Source: Nematopogon swammerdamellus
Taxonomy: Eukaryota; Arthropoda; Insecta; Lepidoptera; Adelidae
DNA: 64,000 nucleotides
Direction: 5' to 3'
Assembly (NCBI GenBank): GCA_946902875.1
Contig: OX336336.1
Span: forward strand, 2,078,545-2,142,544
The notes below the pieces were generated by a model. It did not search any database. It was not told the origin of the DNA and worked only from the letters and a program-made list of their open reading frames with translations. The number at the start of each line of letters is the position of its first letter. Position 1 is the first letter of the stretch. The position numbers and the translations under genes are program-made. Of the stretch, positions 9,396 through 19,062 are shown in pieces.

Positions 9396-9870
9396 CGTCT
9401 TGTTGGTGACCCGAAACTTACACATGGTCTTTCAGTGGTCTGCAGTCTCTTGAGCCACAGACGATTTGTAGCTTCGCTTAGTATTTTTTACAGATACTAT
9501 TCTTGTAATTCTATGGGGCCCTGCTGAGGAACTAGCATCCCTTATTCCCTGCCACCCGTCCTATCTCCGCATGACTCGTCGTAGAGACTCAGCACTCTTT
9601 TGTTGTTGACATTGGGCTTTTGAGAACCCATCGGTTCTCTAAATCATTTCTTTATCGCACCGCTAGAGTGTGGAACTGTCTTCCGGCGAGTGTGTTCCCG
9701 AATCCTTTAACCTGGGTGTCTTCAAGCGTCGTATTAACATTAAGTAGACAGACAGCCTAGCAACAGTCCGCAGATCTGCTAGCACGGTGTCTCACTGAGT
9801 TTGGTTTCGCGAGGAGACCTAATTTTCGCTCTGTCGACTGCACCATTGGTCCCTAGGCACAGCCACCCAT
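9396..9870 (+). pseudogene. degraded LINE ORF2 C-terminus
   Basis: One frame gives LLSHRRFVASLSIFYRYY. A second gives RTARVWNCLPASVFPN, and a third gives FNLGVFKRRINIK followed by a stop near 9750. These are successive conserved blocks at the end of Jockey/R1-type LINE reverse-transcriptase proteins. At least two frameshifts and internal stops separate them, so it is dead. It is a different family from LINE-F. Confidence 0.8.
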
Positions 9871-10818
9871 GTTAGTTTACATAACATTATAAATTATATG
9901 CATCGCCACGTACGTGTCTAATCTCACTTAAGAATGTGCTTGCGAGCCGTATTGTCTGCGTCGCGGAGCAGTAAGGAAGGATGTGATATCGGTCCTCCGG
10001 GGGACCGACTCCACCCCAACGTGCCCCAACGCCACACCGCGCCCGCCTGCGGAGTCCATACTCACACAAACGCTCGCAAATGTGTTCGCTTACACAATAC
10101 ATTCACCCGTGCGTGTCGCAGCCCGTAAAAGTTCTCTTAAAAATGCCGCTCGACTTACCTGACACGGTCAATGAATTTTAGGTCATCACTCGTAGATCAT
10201 AGGGTAGATAATTGCTTCACTTCACATGCGCGAACCCAAGATGCGAGCGACATTAAAGTCTACCCTATGTTCTACGAGTTATAATCTAAAATTCCTTGAC
10301 TGCGCAAGAACTGCAATAGCCATCTTCCTATATCCACGTAAACGCACACACTCTCTACCTACACCTATCGTCGTATCGCTCGCTACACACCAACACAATC
10401 AAGCGGGTGTTAACGTTCGTATATAGGTCACAGCCCCCGCTGCACTCGTCTGCATAGCTATCTATCTGCGGCTCGGCCTTGCTGTGCAGTCCGCAAATAG
10501 GACGACGAATCGTTTCCTAGGACGCGGCTAGGCGGCCTTGAGTTGCGCGGTCTCGTAAGGGTGAGAAAACTGGTTTCTGTGCAGTTGCGCTCCTGCTTTT
10601 GTTGTTTTTCTCTTTTTCTATCTTAAGGTTTTGTTATGTGTTTTATTTTATTATTTTTTTTAATTTGAGATCGTTACGTGGCTCACAGGCTCCAAAGGGG
10701 GATAGAGACGATCAATAGGAAAGCATTGATATAACATCTAGCTCCGGCAGGAACGAGGTTTAGACATGCTTATGTAGCAGGGTGTAGTCAACCCTGTTGA
10801 ATTTAATTTTATTGTCAG
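9871..10818. other. unassigned, partly CpG-rich DNA
   Basis: 9930-10110 is GC-rich. No coding region is convincing, although the minus strand has a possible weak donor near AA|GTGAGA. A long imperfect hairpin lies at 10169-10298. The rest is unassigned. Confidence 0.35.
10169..10298. repeat. long imperfect hairpin
   Basis: Arms of 40 bp (10169-10208 and 10259-10298) pair at about 35 of 40 positions around a 50-bp loop. The arm contains ACTCGTAGA and CATAGGGTAGA. Confidence 0.75.
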
Positions 10819-10819
10819 G

Positions 10820-10975
10820 TCTATTTCCCCCAAGTACAGCCTGGGGTTTTTCAAAAGGGGAATGAAAAGGCTCCTGTCAGGCCGGCATGGCATTGGCAAT
10901 GCTCGTACATCACAGAATATCCATGGGCATCCTTAGACACCTACTCGTAGGTGAAACGATGCCCTATCCATAAAA
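10820..10975 (+). mobile_element. LINE-F 3' end
   Basis: It has CAGCCTGGGGTTTTTCAAAA, AGGCCGGCATGGCATTGGCA and CCATGGGCATCCTTAGACAC, then a short A-tail. Only the last codons and the UTR remain. Confidence 0.75.
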
Positions 10976-11060
10976 AACGGCCAAGTGCGAGTCGGACTCG
11001 CGCACCGAGTTTTCCGCCCCACAAAATAAAACATAAAAAAAAACACTATTTTTGTATGGG
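10976..11060 (-). mobile_element. GGCCAAG element stub
   Basis: ACGGCCAAGTGCGAGTCGGA and GCGCACCGAG followed by AT-rich remnant. Confidence 0.7.
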
Positions 11061-11146
11061 TACATGGCACCTAGTTCACCCGGTGTTATGGGCTGACATC
11101 ACGGAAGTTGTAGGTGATGTAGCCAACCGTGTCAGTATCCATAAAA
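11061..11146 (+). mobile_element. SINE-D 3' fragment
   Basis: TGGCACCTAGTTCACCCGGT through GTGTCAGTATCCATAAAAAA. It is sandwiched between a GGCCAAG stub and repeat E. Confidence 0.75.
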
Positions 11147-11390
11147 AAATACATACATACCACACGTTGTATTCCGACAATCGGGGTGAGCAGAGTAATC
11201 TGATTTGTGCTGCAAGTACTCTTGTGAATTACAGCACAACACCGACCACCACGTTTAGCAAAGTATTCGGACAATATAACTATCAAGGAGCAAGTATAAG
11301 GCACGAAGACCCACCCACTGCACGACGACGCAAGGTGAGAGGTGGCTAGCCTGTCGTCCTTTAGCACGGCATCTTGACCTTGCGCTGGAA
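11147..11390 (-). mobile_element. repeat E, 3' two thirds
   Basis: The order matches other copies in reverse: CATACATACCACACG, TGCTGCAAG/CAGCACAACACCG inverted pair, CACCCACTGCACGACG and GAGAGGTGGCTAGCC. The CATGTCGTAAAAGGCG head is lost. Confidence 0.75.
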
Positions 11391-11440
11391 ATGTCGTAAT
11401 TGCCTTTATGTTTCTTATTCTTTATTTTTTCATAGAAGTT

Positions 11441-11848
11441 AGCGGCGGGTGGCCGAGTGGTTTGGGCATCGGCTTCTCATGCGAGAGGTCCGCGGTTCGA
11501 ATCTGGTCGGCGTGTACCAATTAGTTTTTTCTGACGAAAAAATTTGCGTGCATACCTACACCTGCTGCTTCACCGTTCGGAACCGGTGTAAAACTGTAGG
11601 TCCCTTCCCTTGCCCCTTACTAGGTGGTAGGCTCAAATTGTAGCCGACTGGGTCTATACCACCGTACTGGATGTAAGATGGCCGCATAGCAGCCTCGGTT
11701 GTGTCCTCCTCTAATCCAGTATAACTAGCAATCCAGGGTAGTCTCCGGTATGGAACCTACCTTGTCGGAGGTGATATTGGCTGGTCGGAGCATGAGCTTT
11801 GGCCCCTCCGACTCAGCCTATAGTTATACCGGATTACATAAAAAAAAA
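11441..11848 (+). mobile_element. SINE-C, complete (reference copy)
   Basis: The 5' tRNA-like head spans about 11441-11520: A box TGGCCGAGTGG, a long variable-arm region as in Leu/Ser tRNAs, and B box GGTTCGAATC. An unrelated body follows, with ACCGGTGTAAAACTGTAGG, CTTACTAGGTGGTAGGCTC and CGACTGGGT, then the tail GGATTACATAAAAAAAA. At about 408 bp it is long for a SINE. Mobilisation would depend on a LINE whose 3' end it mimics; I cannot tell which. Confidence 0.9.
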
Positions 11849-12344
11849 GCTGATTCAGCGAATTTTCTTTATGTGAGGTTTCCTGAATAGTTATTCTATA
11901 CAATTTACGAGTATTATTTTTGCTCGAATGAATTTTTTTGCATAGAAAGAGTATTGCATTGTGCAGCCCCGTGGCCCGTAGCGAACAGGGGTTGAAACCA
12001 GTTGTGATGTAACTGCAATATTGCAACGAATGCATTGTCCTGGTCGAAACACAATAGGTGGTGCAGGCAGGGCATGCGCGCGCAATGGAATAAGAAGTTT
12101 ATTTTTGCTCGAATGCGTTATTTGCAAGAGGTAATAACTTGTTCTGCTGTCACCAGAAACAAAAGAAACACCAGAAGCTGTAGTGCGCAGACGTTATCTT
12201 CTTCCAGTCAACCATGTAATATAATATTTTTTTATGGAAACTGATTTAATGAAAATTTGTTCTAAATAGCTTGTTCAAAAAACCGTGTTAAACATAAAAA
12301 AAGATAGAAACAAACAAATATAAGGAGTCAAGCTAAATAAAACC
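11849..12344. other. unassigned intergenic DNA
   Basis: Contains TATTTTTGCTCGAATG twice (around 11909 and 12099) and a SINE-D tail stub (TTTTTATGGAAACTGA) near 12230. No coding sequence is recognised. Confidence 0.4.
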
Positions 12345-12563
12345 GTTTTAAAAAAAAAAAAAGTGCGAATCGAACTCGCGCACCGAGGGTTCCGTATCGC
12401 CATGTCATGGTCAGCGCCACTTACGACATCTATGGATTAGTTATAATGCATCATACTCTTTTCGGTATAGATGGCGCGCGTACGCTTGTTAGTTTCTTGG
12501 TATGGGGACTCCCGTAAATTTTTAAATTTTTCTTATTTTTCTCATTTGTTGTTATATAATAAA
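12345..12563 (-). mobile_element. GGCCAAG element, split by Helitron
   Basis: It runs from AAGTGCGAATCGAACTCGCG to TTGTTGTTATATAATAA. The missing distal part is found at 13037-13085 (ACACATTCAACGGGCTACCT, TTACGGTTCAAGAGATA), beyond the Helitron and microsatellite. Confidence 0.8.
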
Positions 12564-12954
12564 CTAGCTTTTGCCCGTGGCTTCGCTCGCGTGAAATTAG
12601 TATTTAATAAAAATAAGAAAGTAAGTAAGCAAGAAAGAATGTCGACCTGCGTGCCTGCGTTTATTTAGGCGCGCGGAACAATTCGGTTTGTATGAGAGCC
12701 ACATCTTAGCGTAACCGGAAGTGAATTTTATTTAGCCTATCCTGTGCCCCGTGTAGGTAAATGTGCTTGTACGAAGTTTCATCGAATTCAGATGATAGGT
12801 TTAAGAGTTATGGTGGAACATACATACATACAGAAATGATTTCTCAAAATCGTAAATTTAGTTTTAGTATCATACACAGAGTCTACAAACCCAATATCTC
12901 TAAAAACAAAGCAACTTACTCCATGACCAACTCTTACAGATTTATTATTAGTAT
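12564..12954 (-). mobile_element. Helitron-A, complete
   Basis: On the minus strand it runs from TACTAATAATAAATCTG to the hairpin CGCGAGCGAAGCCACGGGC and CTAG (12564-12567). At about 390 bp it is non-autonomous and carries no Rep/helicase. It is inserted in a GGCCAAG element. Confidence 0.85.
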
Positions 12955-12973
12955 ATATATATATATATATGAT

Positions 12974-13012
<39 letters not shown>

Positions 13013-13036
13013 GATATTGATGATGATTGATGATGA
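12955..13036. repeat. (TA)n and (GAT)n microsatellite at a Helitron 5' end
   Basis: A short TA run is followed by about twelve GAT units and decayed GAT/TGAT. It lies exactly at the Helitron 5' terminus, between it and the continuing host element. Apparent poly-Met/poly-His ORFs here are artefacts of the repeat. Confidence 0.9.
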
Positions 13037-13085
13037 TAACACATTCAACGGGCTACCTATTACGGTTCAAGAGATATCACCTCAT
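13037..13085 (-). mobile_element. GGCCAAG element, continuation
   Basis: It continues the copy at 12345-12563, without its outer AGGGTTCCGTA end. Confidence 0.7.
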
Positions 13086-13128
13086 ATCGATCATCACCCA
13101 CGATAGAGCACGATAGAACAGGATGCTA

Positions 13129-13170
13129 TTTTTAACCCCCGACGAAAAAAACGGAGGGGTGTTATAAGTT

Positions 13171-13215
<45 letters not shown>

Positions 13216-13638
13216 TGTCTGTGGCATCGTAGCTCCCAAACGGATGGACCGATTTGGATGCGGTTTTTTTTATTAGGAAGCCTGTTTAATCGGGATGGTT
13301 CTTAGCTATGTTTGTAATCAAGTAATTAAGTAATTAAGTAATAAAAAAAATTATTATCTTCAAAAGTGGACCGATTTGCATGCGGTTTTTTTTAAAAAGC
13401 TTGAAATAAAAGTTAAATTACAAATTTAAAAAACCCCCGACTCTTAAAAAGTCAAAAATAATTTCCGTTTACTTACTTAAAGGAGTCGGGGGACCGCTAA
13501 GTAAATTAAATATAAAGACTCAAAAGTTGCGCGGGAATTTACTTAGCGGTCTACCGACTCCTTTAAGTAAGTAAACGGAAATTATTTTTGACTTTTTAAG
13601 AGTCGGGGGTTTTTTAAATTTGTAATTTAACTTTTCAG
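13129..13638. mobile_element. foldback family B, left arm, centre and inner right arm
   Basis: The outer arm TTTTTAACCCCCGACG is followed by a (GT)n run (about 13161-13212), GGCATCGTAGCTCCC and GATTTGCATGCGG. The inner palindrome (about 13410-13510 against 13540-13635) is near-perfect over about 95 bp. The outer right arm is missing, apparently by truncation. Confidence 0.85.
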
Positions 13639-13825
13639 TGTTTCGATCGTTCCGGTTGCGCCGAACTATAAGTGGACTTCTGAAGTAGAGCGCGCGTGAC
13701 CTACGCACGCACCTATGTACCGCGTCGTTATGTAACGCGCCGACTAGATACCGAACGGAACGAACGGACGGACGGAGAGCGTTACATAAGACTGCGCGCG
13801 CAAGTATACATGTGCAGTTGCACTC

Positions 13826-14410
13826 AAGGGCGTAGCCAGCATTTTGTTCTGGGGGGGCAAACAAGGGAAAACTAATAATGTGCATGTTATAGAAACTGAT
13901 ATTTATTACTGGACTATCTTTTCTCCGCGGCTTCGCTCGCGTGATATTCGTATTTAAAAAGAAGAAAGTAAGTAAGCCCGCTACCGTACCTTTATTTCGG
14001 CGCGCGGAACAATTCGGCTTGTATGACAGCCACATCTTATCGTAACCGGAACTGAATTTTATTTTATTTTATTAAACAGGGATTAATACAGAGACAGGAT
14101 TTAGCCTATCCTGTGTCATATATGGTTAAATGTGTTATGGCACCTAAAACTGACATGGCACCTAATGTGTTATAGATAGAATAATAAAATGTGATGCCTA
14201 TTTAATAATATATAGTCATAATGATAGCATCATCTAATCAGTTAAACCGTAACTGTTTGGAGTTTAATTGGGCCTCTGTTTGAGTATATCCTATGACAAA
14301 AGATAATTCACTTTTAAAAATCTATTCGGGCATCCCTACACGCTGATGTCACCTGCTAGGGGGGTGGAGGGGCAGCTGGCCCCCCTGCCCGTACCTGGCT
14401 ACGCCCCTGG
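13826..14410. mobile_element. hAT-like element 2
   Basis: It is flanked by the exact 8-bp duplication TTGCACTC (13818-13825 and 14411-14418). The termini are inverted: AAGGGCGTAGCCAG on the left, and CCAGGGGCGTAGCCAG read inward on the right, of the CAGGGGCGTAGC type seen in hAT elements. No transposase is present, and a Helitron-A fragment lies inside it. Confidence 0.85.
13908..14135 (-). mobile_element. Helitron-A 3' fragment inside hAT-like 2
   Basis: It runs from the CGCGGCTTCGCTCGCG hairpin to GGATTTAGCCTATCCTGTGT, with a small TTTTATTTTATT-rich insertion. It is 5'-truncated. Confidence 0.75.
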
Positions 14411-14534
14411 TTGCACTCACACGGCTGCACACTCTTGTGTGCTGTGTGCATCGCGCCCGCTCTGGCGTGGAGTAAGCGATTCAACTGATGAGGAAGCGAG
14501 TATAGAAATTTTTGTGAACACTCGACACGTCAGT

Positions 14535-14745
14535 CAGTCCGTCAGTCTGTCCTGCTGGCTAGCTGGTGAAAATTATCACAGGATATGTGTTATTATGGCG
14601 GAAATAACATCAAATAATAACAAGTAGAAAAAGTAAAAAATTAAGGGAGTCCCCATACAAGAAACGTATTTCTTCAACATGTTCTTATTTTGTGGTGCGG
14701 AAACCTCGGTACGCGAGTCCGTCTCGCACTTGGTGGGTTTTTATA
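14535..14745 (+). mobile_element. GGCCAAG element, variant
   Basis: Interior GTGTTATTATGGCGGAAATA, then GGAAACCTCGGTACGCGAGT and TCTCGCACTTGG. The left end is lost. This is the GGAAACC subtype also seen at 18018, 26094 and 34892. Confidence 0.7.
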
Positions 14746-14789
14746 TATCACTTGTCCATAGTATATTACCGTCTGGCTCAGTAGATAAA

Positions 14790-15010
14790 CTGAAACTGAA
14801 AGGAAACATCGGTCGAAGCGGCTATGTAAATAGTTTAAATGAAAATATATTTTATTGCACAGAAAGTGACAAAAGGCGGACTTAAAGCCTAAAGGCATTA
14901 TCTGCCAGTCATGCCTGGGATTGTGAGTAGGGTAGTGCGGAAAATTAAATGAGATAGAAAAAAAATATTTTTTAAAGAGTATAAAAATAAACAATAAAAC
15001 ATAAATAAAA
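14790..15010 (-). mobile_element. LINE-M type 3' end beside SINE-D fragment
   Basis: 14797-14833 is a SINE-D scrap (AAACATCGGTCGAAGCGGCT). Then TATATTTTATTGCAC, AAAAGGCGGACTTAAAGCC and ATTATCTGCCAGTCA read, on the minus strand, as a LINE 3' UTR with polyadenylation-like tail. Confidence 0.6.
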
Positions 15011-15054
15011 ATAATGACATACAACTAAATACATTCGTGACATACATTCATACA

Positions 15055-15170
15055 GTTCGTTTTTTTCGTCCAGTTTTTTGCGTTTTTCCTGTTAATGAAT
15101 TGTCTTCAGTATGGAAAAGCCTACAGGATTTTTCGCCTCCAGTATGGAAAAGGCAACAGGATTTTTTTTT
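15055..15170. other. unassigned AT-rich DNA with short duplication
   Basis: A 20-bp unit containing CAGTATGGAAAAG and ACAGGATTTTT occurs twice at about 48-bp spacing. Confidence 0.5.
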
Positions 15171-15182
15171 TCGTGTAAAAAA

Positions 15183-15480
15183 AAATTAAATAATATCGCT
15201 TAGCTCCCTCGGTCGCGTTGCACACAGGGCGTGCGGAACGAGACCCCGCGCGCCGCCCCCCTGCTAGCGTTGTTGCGGGCGAGTGTGCGTGCGTGCAGCG
15301 CCGCTCCGCGCGCGCGCCGCTCGCGAACTAGTTACGCGTCAAGGGCAAATGCCAATCACGGAACTGGCGGTGTCTTTAAACTCTTCGAGGTTGCGCCTGC
15401 AGTCGCCGTCGACGCCGGCGCGGCGTCGCTCGTTGTGTGGGTTAACCCTGCAGCCGGCGCGAAGGTGAGGTTTAGACCAG
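15183..15480 (+). other. CpG-rich patch with possible exon end
   Basis: It is strongly GC- and CpG-rich. An ATG in AGGGCAAATGCC opens a frame MPITELAVSLNSSRLRLQS... of about 39 codons that ends exactly at the donor-like GCGCGAAG|GTGAGG near 15466. I recognise no protein. It could be the first coding exon of a host gene, or chance. Confidence 0.25.
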
Positions 15481-15533
15481 AGCGTCGACTTTACTAATAA
15501 TGAGAGAGAAATTGGACATAATTTAGAATAAGA

Positions 15534-15710
15534 ATTTCCAGCAACCCAGGGGGTCTACCGGCGTCAACTCACTCGCTAACTACTCGCATATTTCAACCAA
15601 TAGCCGGGCCGGATGCCTCACCGAACGCCTTCTGATTGGTTGAGTGAGATCGTTTCTCATACTCACATCGGCGAGTGAGTAACGCTGATACAGGGGCTGG
15701 AATGATTTAT
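15534..15710. repeat. MITE-like inverted repeat
   Basis: CAACTCACTCGC near the left is mirrored by GCGAGTGAGT near the right, and TTTCAACCAATAG by CTGATTGGTTGA. The outer ends TTCCAGC and GCTGGAA are also inverted. It is about 175 bp with no ORF. Confidence 0.6.
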
Positions 15711-15720
15711 CTGTTTGTTT

Positions 15721-16178
15721 ATACAGGTTGTTTCAGGGTAGGGTTTCGTAACTTCAGGGTTCGAAAGGGGTCCATATTTGAAACGTTATCCCAGATTCGT
15801 TCATTTTATAGTAGTTTTTGGTGAAAATCGTTTAATCGAGATTTGGTGGACGATTAACGTCCACCTTTATTAAATAAAAATAAAATTACTAACTTACATA
15901 CCTAACAAGTAGAATTGAACTACATGTAGGTAAATTCCAAACACTTAAATTTAAAGGCCATAAAAAAAGGGGACTGGACTAGGTTATTGCAATCTCTAGA
16001 CCCAAGGCGCACTTTTCCCAAACTCACTGTCCATCGAATTTGGAAAATAACAATTTTCAATTTTTGTATGAAAAAAAAATTACGGAATTTCGATTTGAGT
16101 GATAAGAATTTTTTTCTTCTAACAATGAGTACTTTCCATTCCTGAAGTTTCTCAAGCCTATCCTGAAACACCCTGTAT
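15721..16178. mobile_element. non-autonomous DNA transposon with ATACAGG termini
   Basis: The left end ATACAGGTTGTTTCAGG and the right end (read inward ATACAGGGTGTTTCAGG) extend as imperfect inverted repeats of about 40 bp. It is 458 bp and has no transposase. The target duplication is not resolved in the AT-rich flank, so no superfamily is assigned. Confidence 0.75.
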
Positions 16179-16271
16179 TTATTAATGTATTTATTAAATA
16201 GGGATTAGAACAGAGATACGAGGCAACAAGACTGTTAGGTGGTCTGTAGACTGGCTGTTTATTGGCTTCCA

Positions 16272-16610
16272 TTTTTAGGGTTCCGTATCGAGACGGAAGC
16301 CTATTACTGTCTGTCTACCTGTCTGGCCATCCGAGGGCTGTATCTTTTGAACAGTATTAAAGTAGCCGGTTGAAATTTTCACAGAATGTGGTGTTATTAT
16401 AGCAATAAGTAAAACAATTAAGGGGCCCCCGTGCAAGTATCATAATATGCAGAAGAGCGCCATCTACCGAATTATCAAACATTTTAACTACAAAATTATG
16501 AACAACCACCGATAGATGTCGTGATACGCAAATACGTGCGAGTGCGACTGCGCTATACGTGCAAGAAGGAACATATGCCTACGGAACCCTCTGTGTGTGA
16601 ATAAAGTTTT
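16272..16610 (+). mobile_element. GGCCAAG element, diverged
   Basis: Left hairpin AGGGTTCCGTA, GAGGGCTGTATCTTTTGAAC, CATCTACCGAA and a right end reduced to ACGGAACCCTCTGTGTG. The usual CTTGGCC end has decayed. Confidence 0.7.
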
Positions 16611-16614
16611 CACT

Positions 16615-17122
16615 TAACATCTTTTTATTTTATGTAAGTTGGTTACATCGCCAACTACAGCCGTGACTTCAGGCTAACAAATATTCAGTGAACTAGGTGC
16701 CATGTCAGTGCTTCCCGTTGGTCGTGCGTGCAGGCTACAGTGAAGTGGACGGAATAATTTACATAGCCGCTGTTCTCAAAAGCTCAATATCAAATAAAAT
16801 GAATAAATCAACAAGGACAGGCAAATGGGATGCTATAGTTCCTCAGAACAGCATTGGAACCTGACGCAGTGGGTCACACCAGTTACTGCACCCGTCCCAT
16901 TCTAGGCTACCAACCCTAGTTAAATAAATGACGTATTAGTGCTTCTCTTTGGTCGTGTCGGTTCACTGAACATGGCGAAAAACACTGACAGAAACACGAA
17001 AAACACGTTCCAATAAAAACTATAGTAAATAAAAAACACTTCTGACTTGTACAGTAGGTCACTTCTTACCTTAGGTAGGGTTTAGCCCGCCCGGGTTGAT
17101 ACCACCGCACCGAACGTAAAAT
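16615..17122 (-). mobile_element. SINE-D fragments with interruptions
   Basis: 16625-16775 is the tail half in minus orientation. 16776-16920 is unassigned. 16925-16990 again resembles the GTGCTTC/GTCGTGTCGG part. 17080-17115 holds GGGTTTAGCCCGCCCGGG in plus orientation. This is a mosaic of old SINE-D pieces. Confidence 0.5.
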
Positions 17123-17272
17123 AACCGTCTTAAAAAATGTATGAAATAAAAAAAAATCAAAGACTACACAAATCAGTCATGTTTTCTTTCATGCATTATT
17201 TTTGCTTGCTTTAGCACCGCCATCAACTCTAGGGTTCGATTTGTTTTATTTCATACATTTTTGAAGACGGTT
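17123..17272. repeat. 29-bp-arm inverted repeat
   Basis: AACCGTCTTAAAAAATGTAT at the left is mirrored by ATACATTTTTGAAGACGGTT at the right, with one or two mismatches over 29 bp and a loop of about 92 bp. It is probably a MITE. Confidence 0.7.
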
Positions 17273-17299
17273 TTTATATTTTTTTAAATAGTTTTTTAT

Positions 17300-17460
17300 T
17301 TCACAGTTTTATTTTTTATTTTTTTGCTATTAATGTACTAGACGGAATCGCTCGGCCCCAGCTTTCAAATAAAAAAAGAATCATCAAAATCGGTTCACTC
17401 AGTCGAAAGTTCTGAGGTAACAAACACAAAAAAAATACAGTCGAATTGAGAAGTCGGTTA
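17300..17460. repeat. repeat fragment with ATCAAAATCGG and GAAGTCGG-type end
   Basis: AATCATCAAAATCGGTTCAC, GAGGTAACAAACACAAAAA and TCGAATTGAG are blocks I associate with a widespread lepidopteran repeat. Its class is not determined. Confidence 0.45.
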
Positions 17461-17461
17461 A

Positions 17462-17622
17462 AAAGTCGATCGAAACGGCTATGTAAATAGTTCGTCTTTT
17501 CCGTCCAGTTCAGTGTGGCCGGCACGACTGAAGGAAAGGCAGACATCCTATTTCACCAAGGTGTTATGCGCGGCTGACGCGGATGTTGTGTAGGATATAG
17601 CCAAGTTTTCATAAAACAAAAA
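17462..17622 (+). mobile_element. SINE-D 3' half
   Basis: Starts TCGATCGAAACGGCTATGT, through TCCAGTTCAGTGTGGCCGGC, to AGCCAAGTTTTCATAAAA. Diverged. Confidence 0.7.
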
Positions 17623-18017
17623 ATATGCAGCTTTTGAAACGTGTATAATTGGAGCCACTCATCATTATAGGGTTAACGGAATTAGAGCCAGGCCCGTGTG
17701 TGGGTGCGTGTGTGATGGAGCGGAGGCGCGCGTGTGTGTGAGCATGTGTGTGCGTGTGTGGGTTGCGTAAGTCGCCGCTGCCCTGTGTCAGTAGTTCATT
17801 GCTGAGAACTTGTAGGATATCGCTACCGTGGCTACTTGGACGGGTGCCATAATGGTTAAAATAAATTACAATTAAAATTTAAAATTTCCTTTTGGCACAA
17901 TCAGTGCTTCCCTTACTGGTTTTCCTCATGGTACCTGTTTTTGGAAACTTACCTGCATAATTTTTCAAAGGCCCGAAGGTTACTTATCTAAAAAAAATTC
18001 AAGACATATCTAGGTAG
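17623..18017. other. unassigned, GT-rich in part
   Basis: 17690-17770 is rich in GTGTGTG. Nothing coding is recognised. Confidence 0.4.
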
Positions 18018-18379
18018 TTTTTTAGGTTTCCGTATCCATACCAAGCCTACGCCGTCTGTCTGTCTGTCCGTCCGTCCTACGGCTGTATCGTTTGAAGCGT
18101 AATAGGTAGCCGGTTGAAATTTTCACAGAATATGTGTTATTATGGCGCATGTGCCAACAAATAACACAAAAAGCAAAAAGTAAGAAATCAATGGGGCACC
18201 CATACAATAAACGTGCTAAGAATCGATTTGTACATATTCATACTACTAAATAATAGATGGGACCACTTTTTTGCATTATAAAAAGACAAACCATGAATAT
18301 GGTTTTTGACAGGTATGGTATATAGCGGATCTACGGAAACCTCCGTGCGCGAGTAAAACTCGCATTTTACTGATTTTTG
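18018..18379 (+). mobile_element. GGCCAAG element, GGAAACC subtype
   Basis: Runs from TTTTTAGGTTTCCGTA to ACGGAAACCTCCGTGCGCGA and AACTCGCATTTTACTG. This subtype has AAACTCGCA where the common one has CGACTCGCA, and is shared with 34892-35287. Confidence 0.75.
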
Positions 18380-18728
18380 TACCATTCGGTGAAATCCTTT
18401 ACAGGGATTTCTTCCAGTCAACATTTGGAATGCTTGACAGTCGTATGTTCTGAAATATAAGTAGATATAGTAGCAAGCAAAAGACTTGAGTGTGGGAATG
18501 CAGCCAGTAAGACTGCACTCGAACTTGTCACGATGTGTGCTATCCGGTTCGATCACACCCACCAAGAAGAACCGGCAAGACACTTCGCAGGGTATTTTTT
18601 TCATAAATATTAATACAAGCCATTTTAGTGACGATCCCCACAATAACACGCTTACAGTTTATCGACAATTCAGCTTGAGAGCAAGAATAACGGAGAGTAC
18701 TGACTACAATTACTTATTAATAAGGTGT
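18380..18728 (-). mobile_element. LINE-M 3' end, long copy
   Basis: On the minus strand the order is CTTGCTCTCAAGCTG, GTCACTAAA, TTGCCGGTTCTTCTTGGTGG, TGATCGAACCGG, TTTTGCTTGCTACTATAT, then GTTGACTGGAAGAAATCCCT near the 3' terminus. Parts match 58355-58521, 37914-38164 and 31610-31795. This is the longest version and shows that these are one LINE UTR. Confidence 0.65.
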
Positions 18729-18745
18729 TAATTAATTTGATTTAG

Positions 18746-19062
18746 GATCTTAAAAAGAATAGCCCCACTGCATCTCTCCCCGTGCATGTCGTAAAAGGCG
18801 ACTAAGGGATAAGGACAAGATTCCGTGCTAAAGGGCGACAGACTAGCTGGCTCTCACCTTGTCATGGTATTTCCACCGAGTCATGCAACTGGTGGGCCTT
18901 CGTGCCTTACTTGCTGCTTGATAGTTATCTTTTCCGAATACTTTGCTAAACGTGGTGGTCGGTGTTGTGCTGTAATTTACCAGAATACTTGCAGCACAGC
19001 ACCAATTACTTTGCTTACCCTGATAGTCGGGCTAAAGCGTGTGGTGTGTATGTGTATGTATG
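18746..19062 (+). mobile_element. repeat E
   Basis: Nearly complete. It has the CATGTCGTAAAAGGCG head, CACCGAGTCATGCAACTGG and the GTCGGTGTTGTGCTG side of the central hairpin, with only a degraded CAGCACAGCACC partner. It ends GTGTGGTGTGTATG. Confidence 0.8.

Noticed and set aside
11441..11520. Functional tRNA-Leu/Ser gene
   Set aside because: A and B boxes are good, but the acceptor stem does not close and a SINE body follows. Copies at 8.3, 23.5 and 26.7 kb share it, so it is a SINE head.
12761..13048. ORFs with poly-Met, poly-His or poly-Ile tracts
   Set aside because: They are direct translations of the (GAT)n and (TA)n microsatellite at a Helitron end.
13520..14035. 171-codon minus-strand ORF
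   Set aside because: It runs through the family-B palindrome, a hAT-like end and a Helitron fragment, so it is a chance concatenation of repeats.
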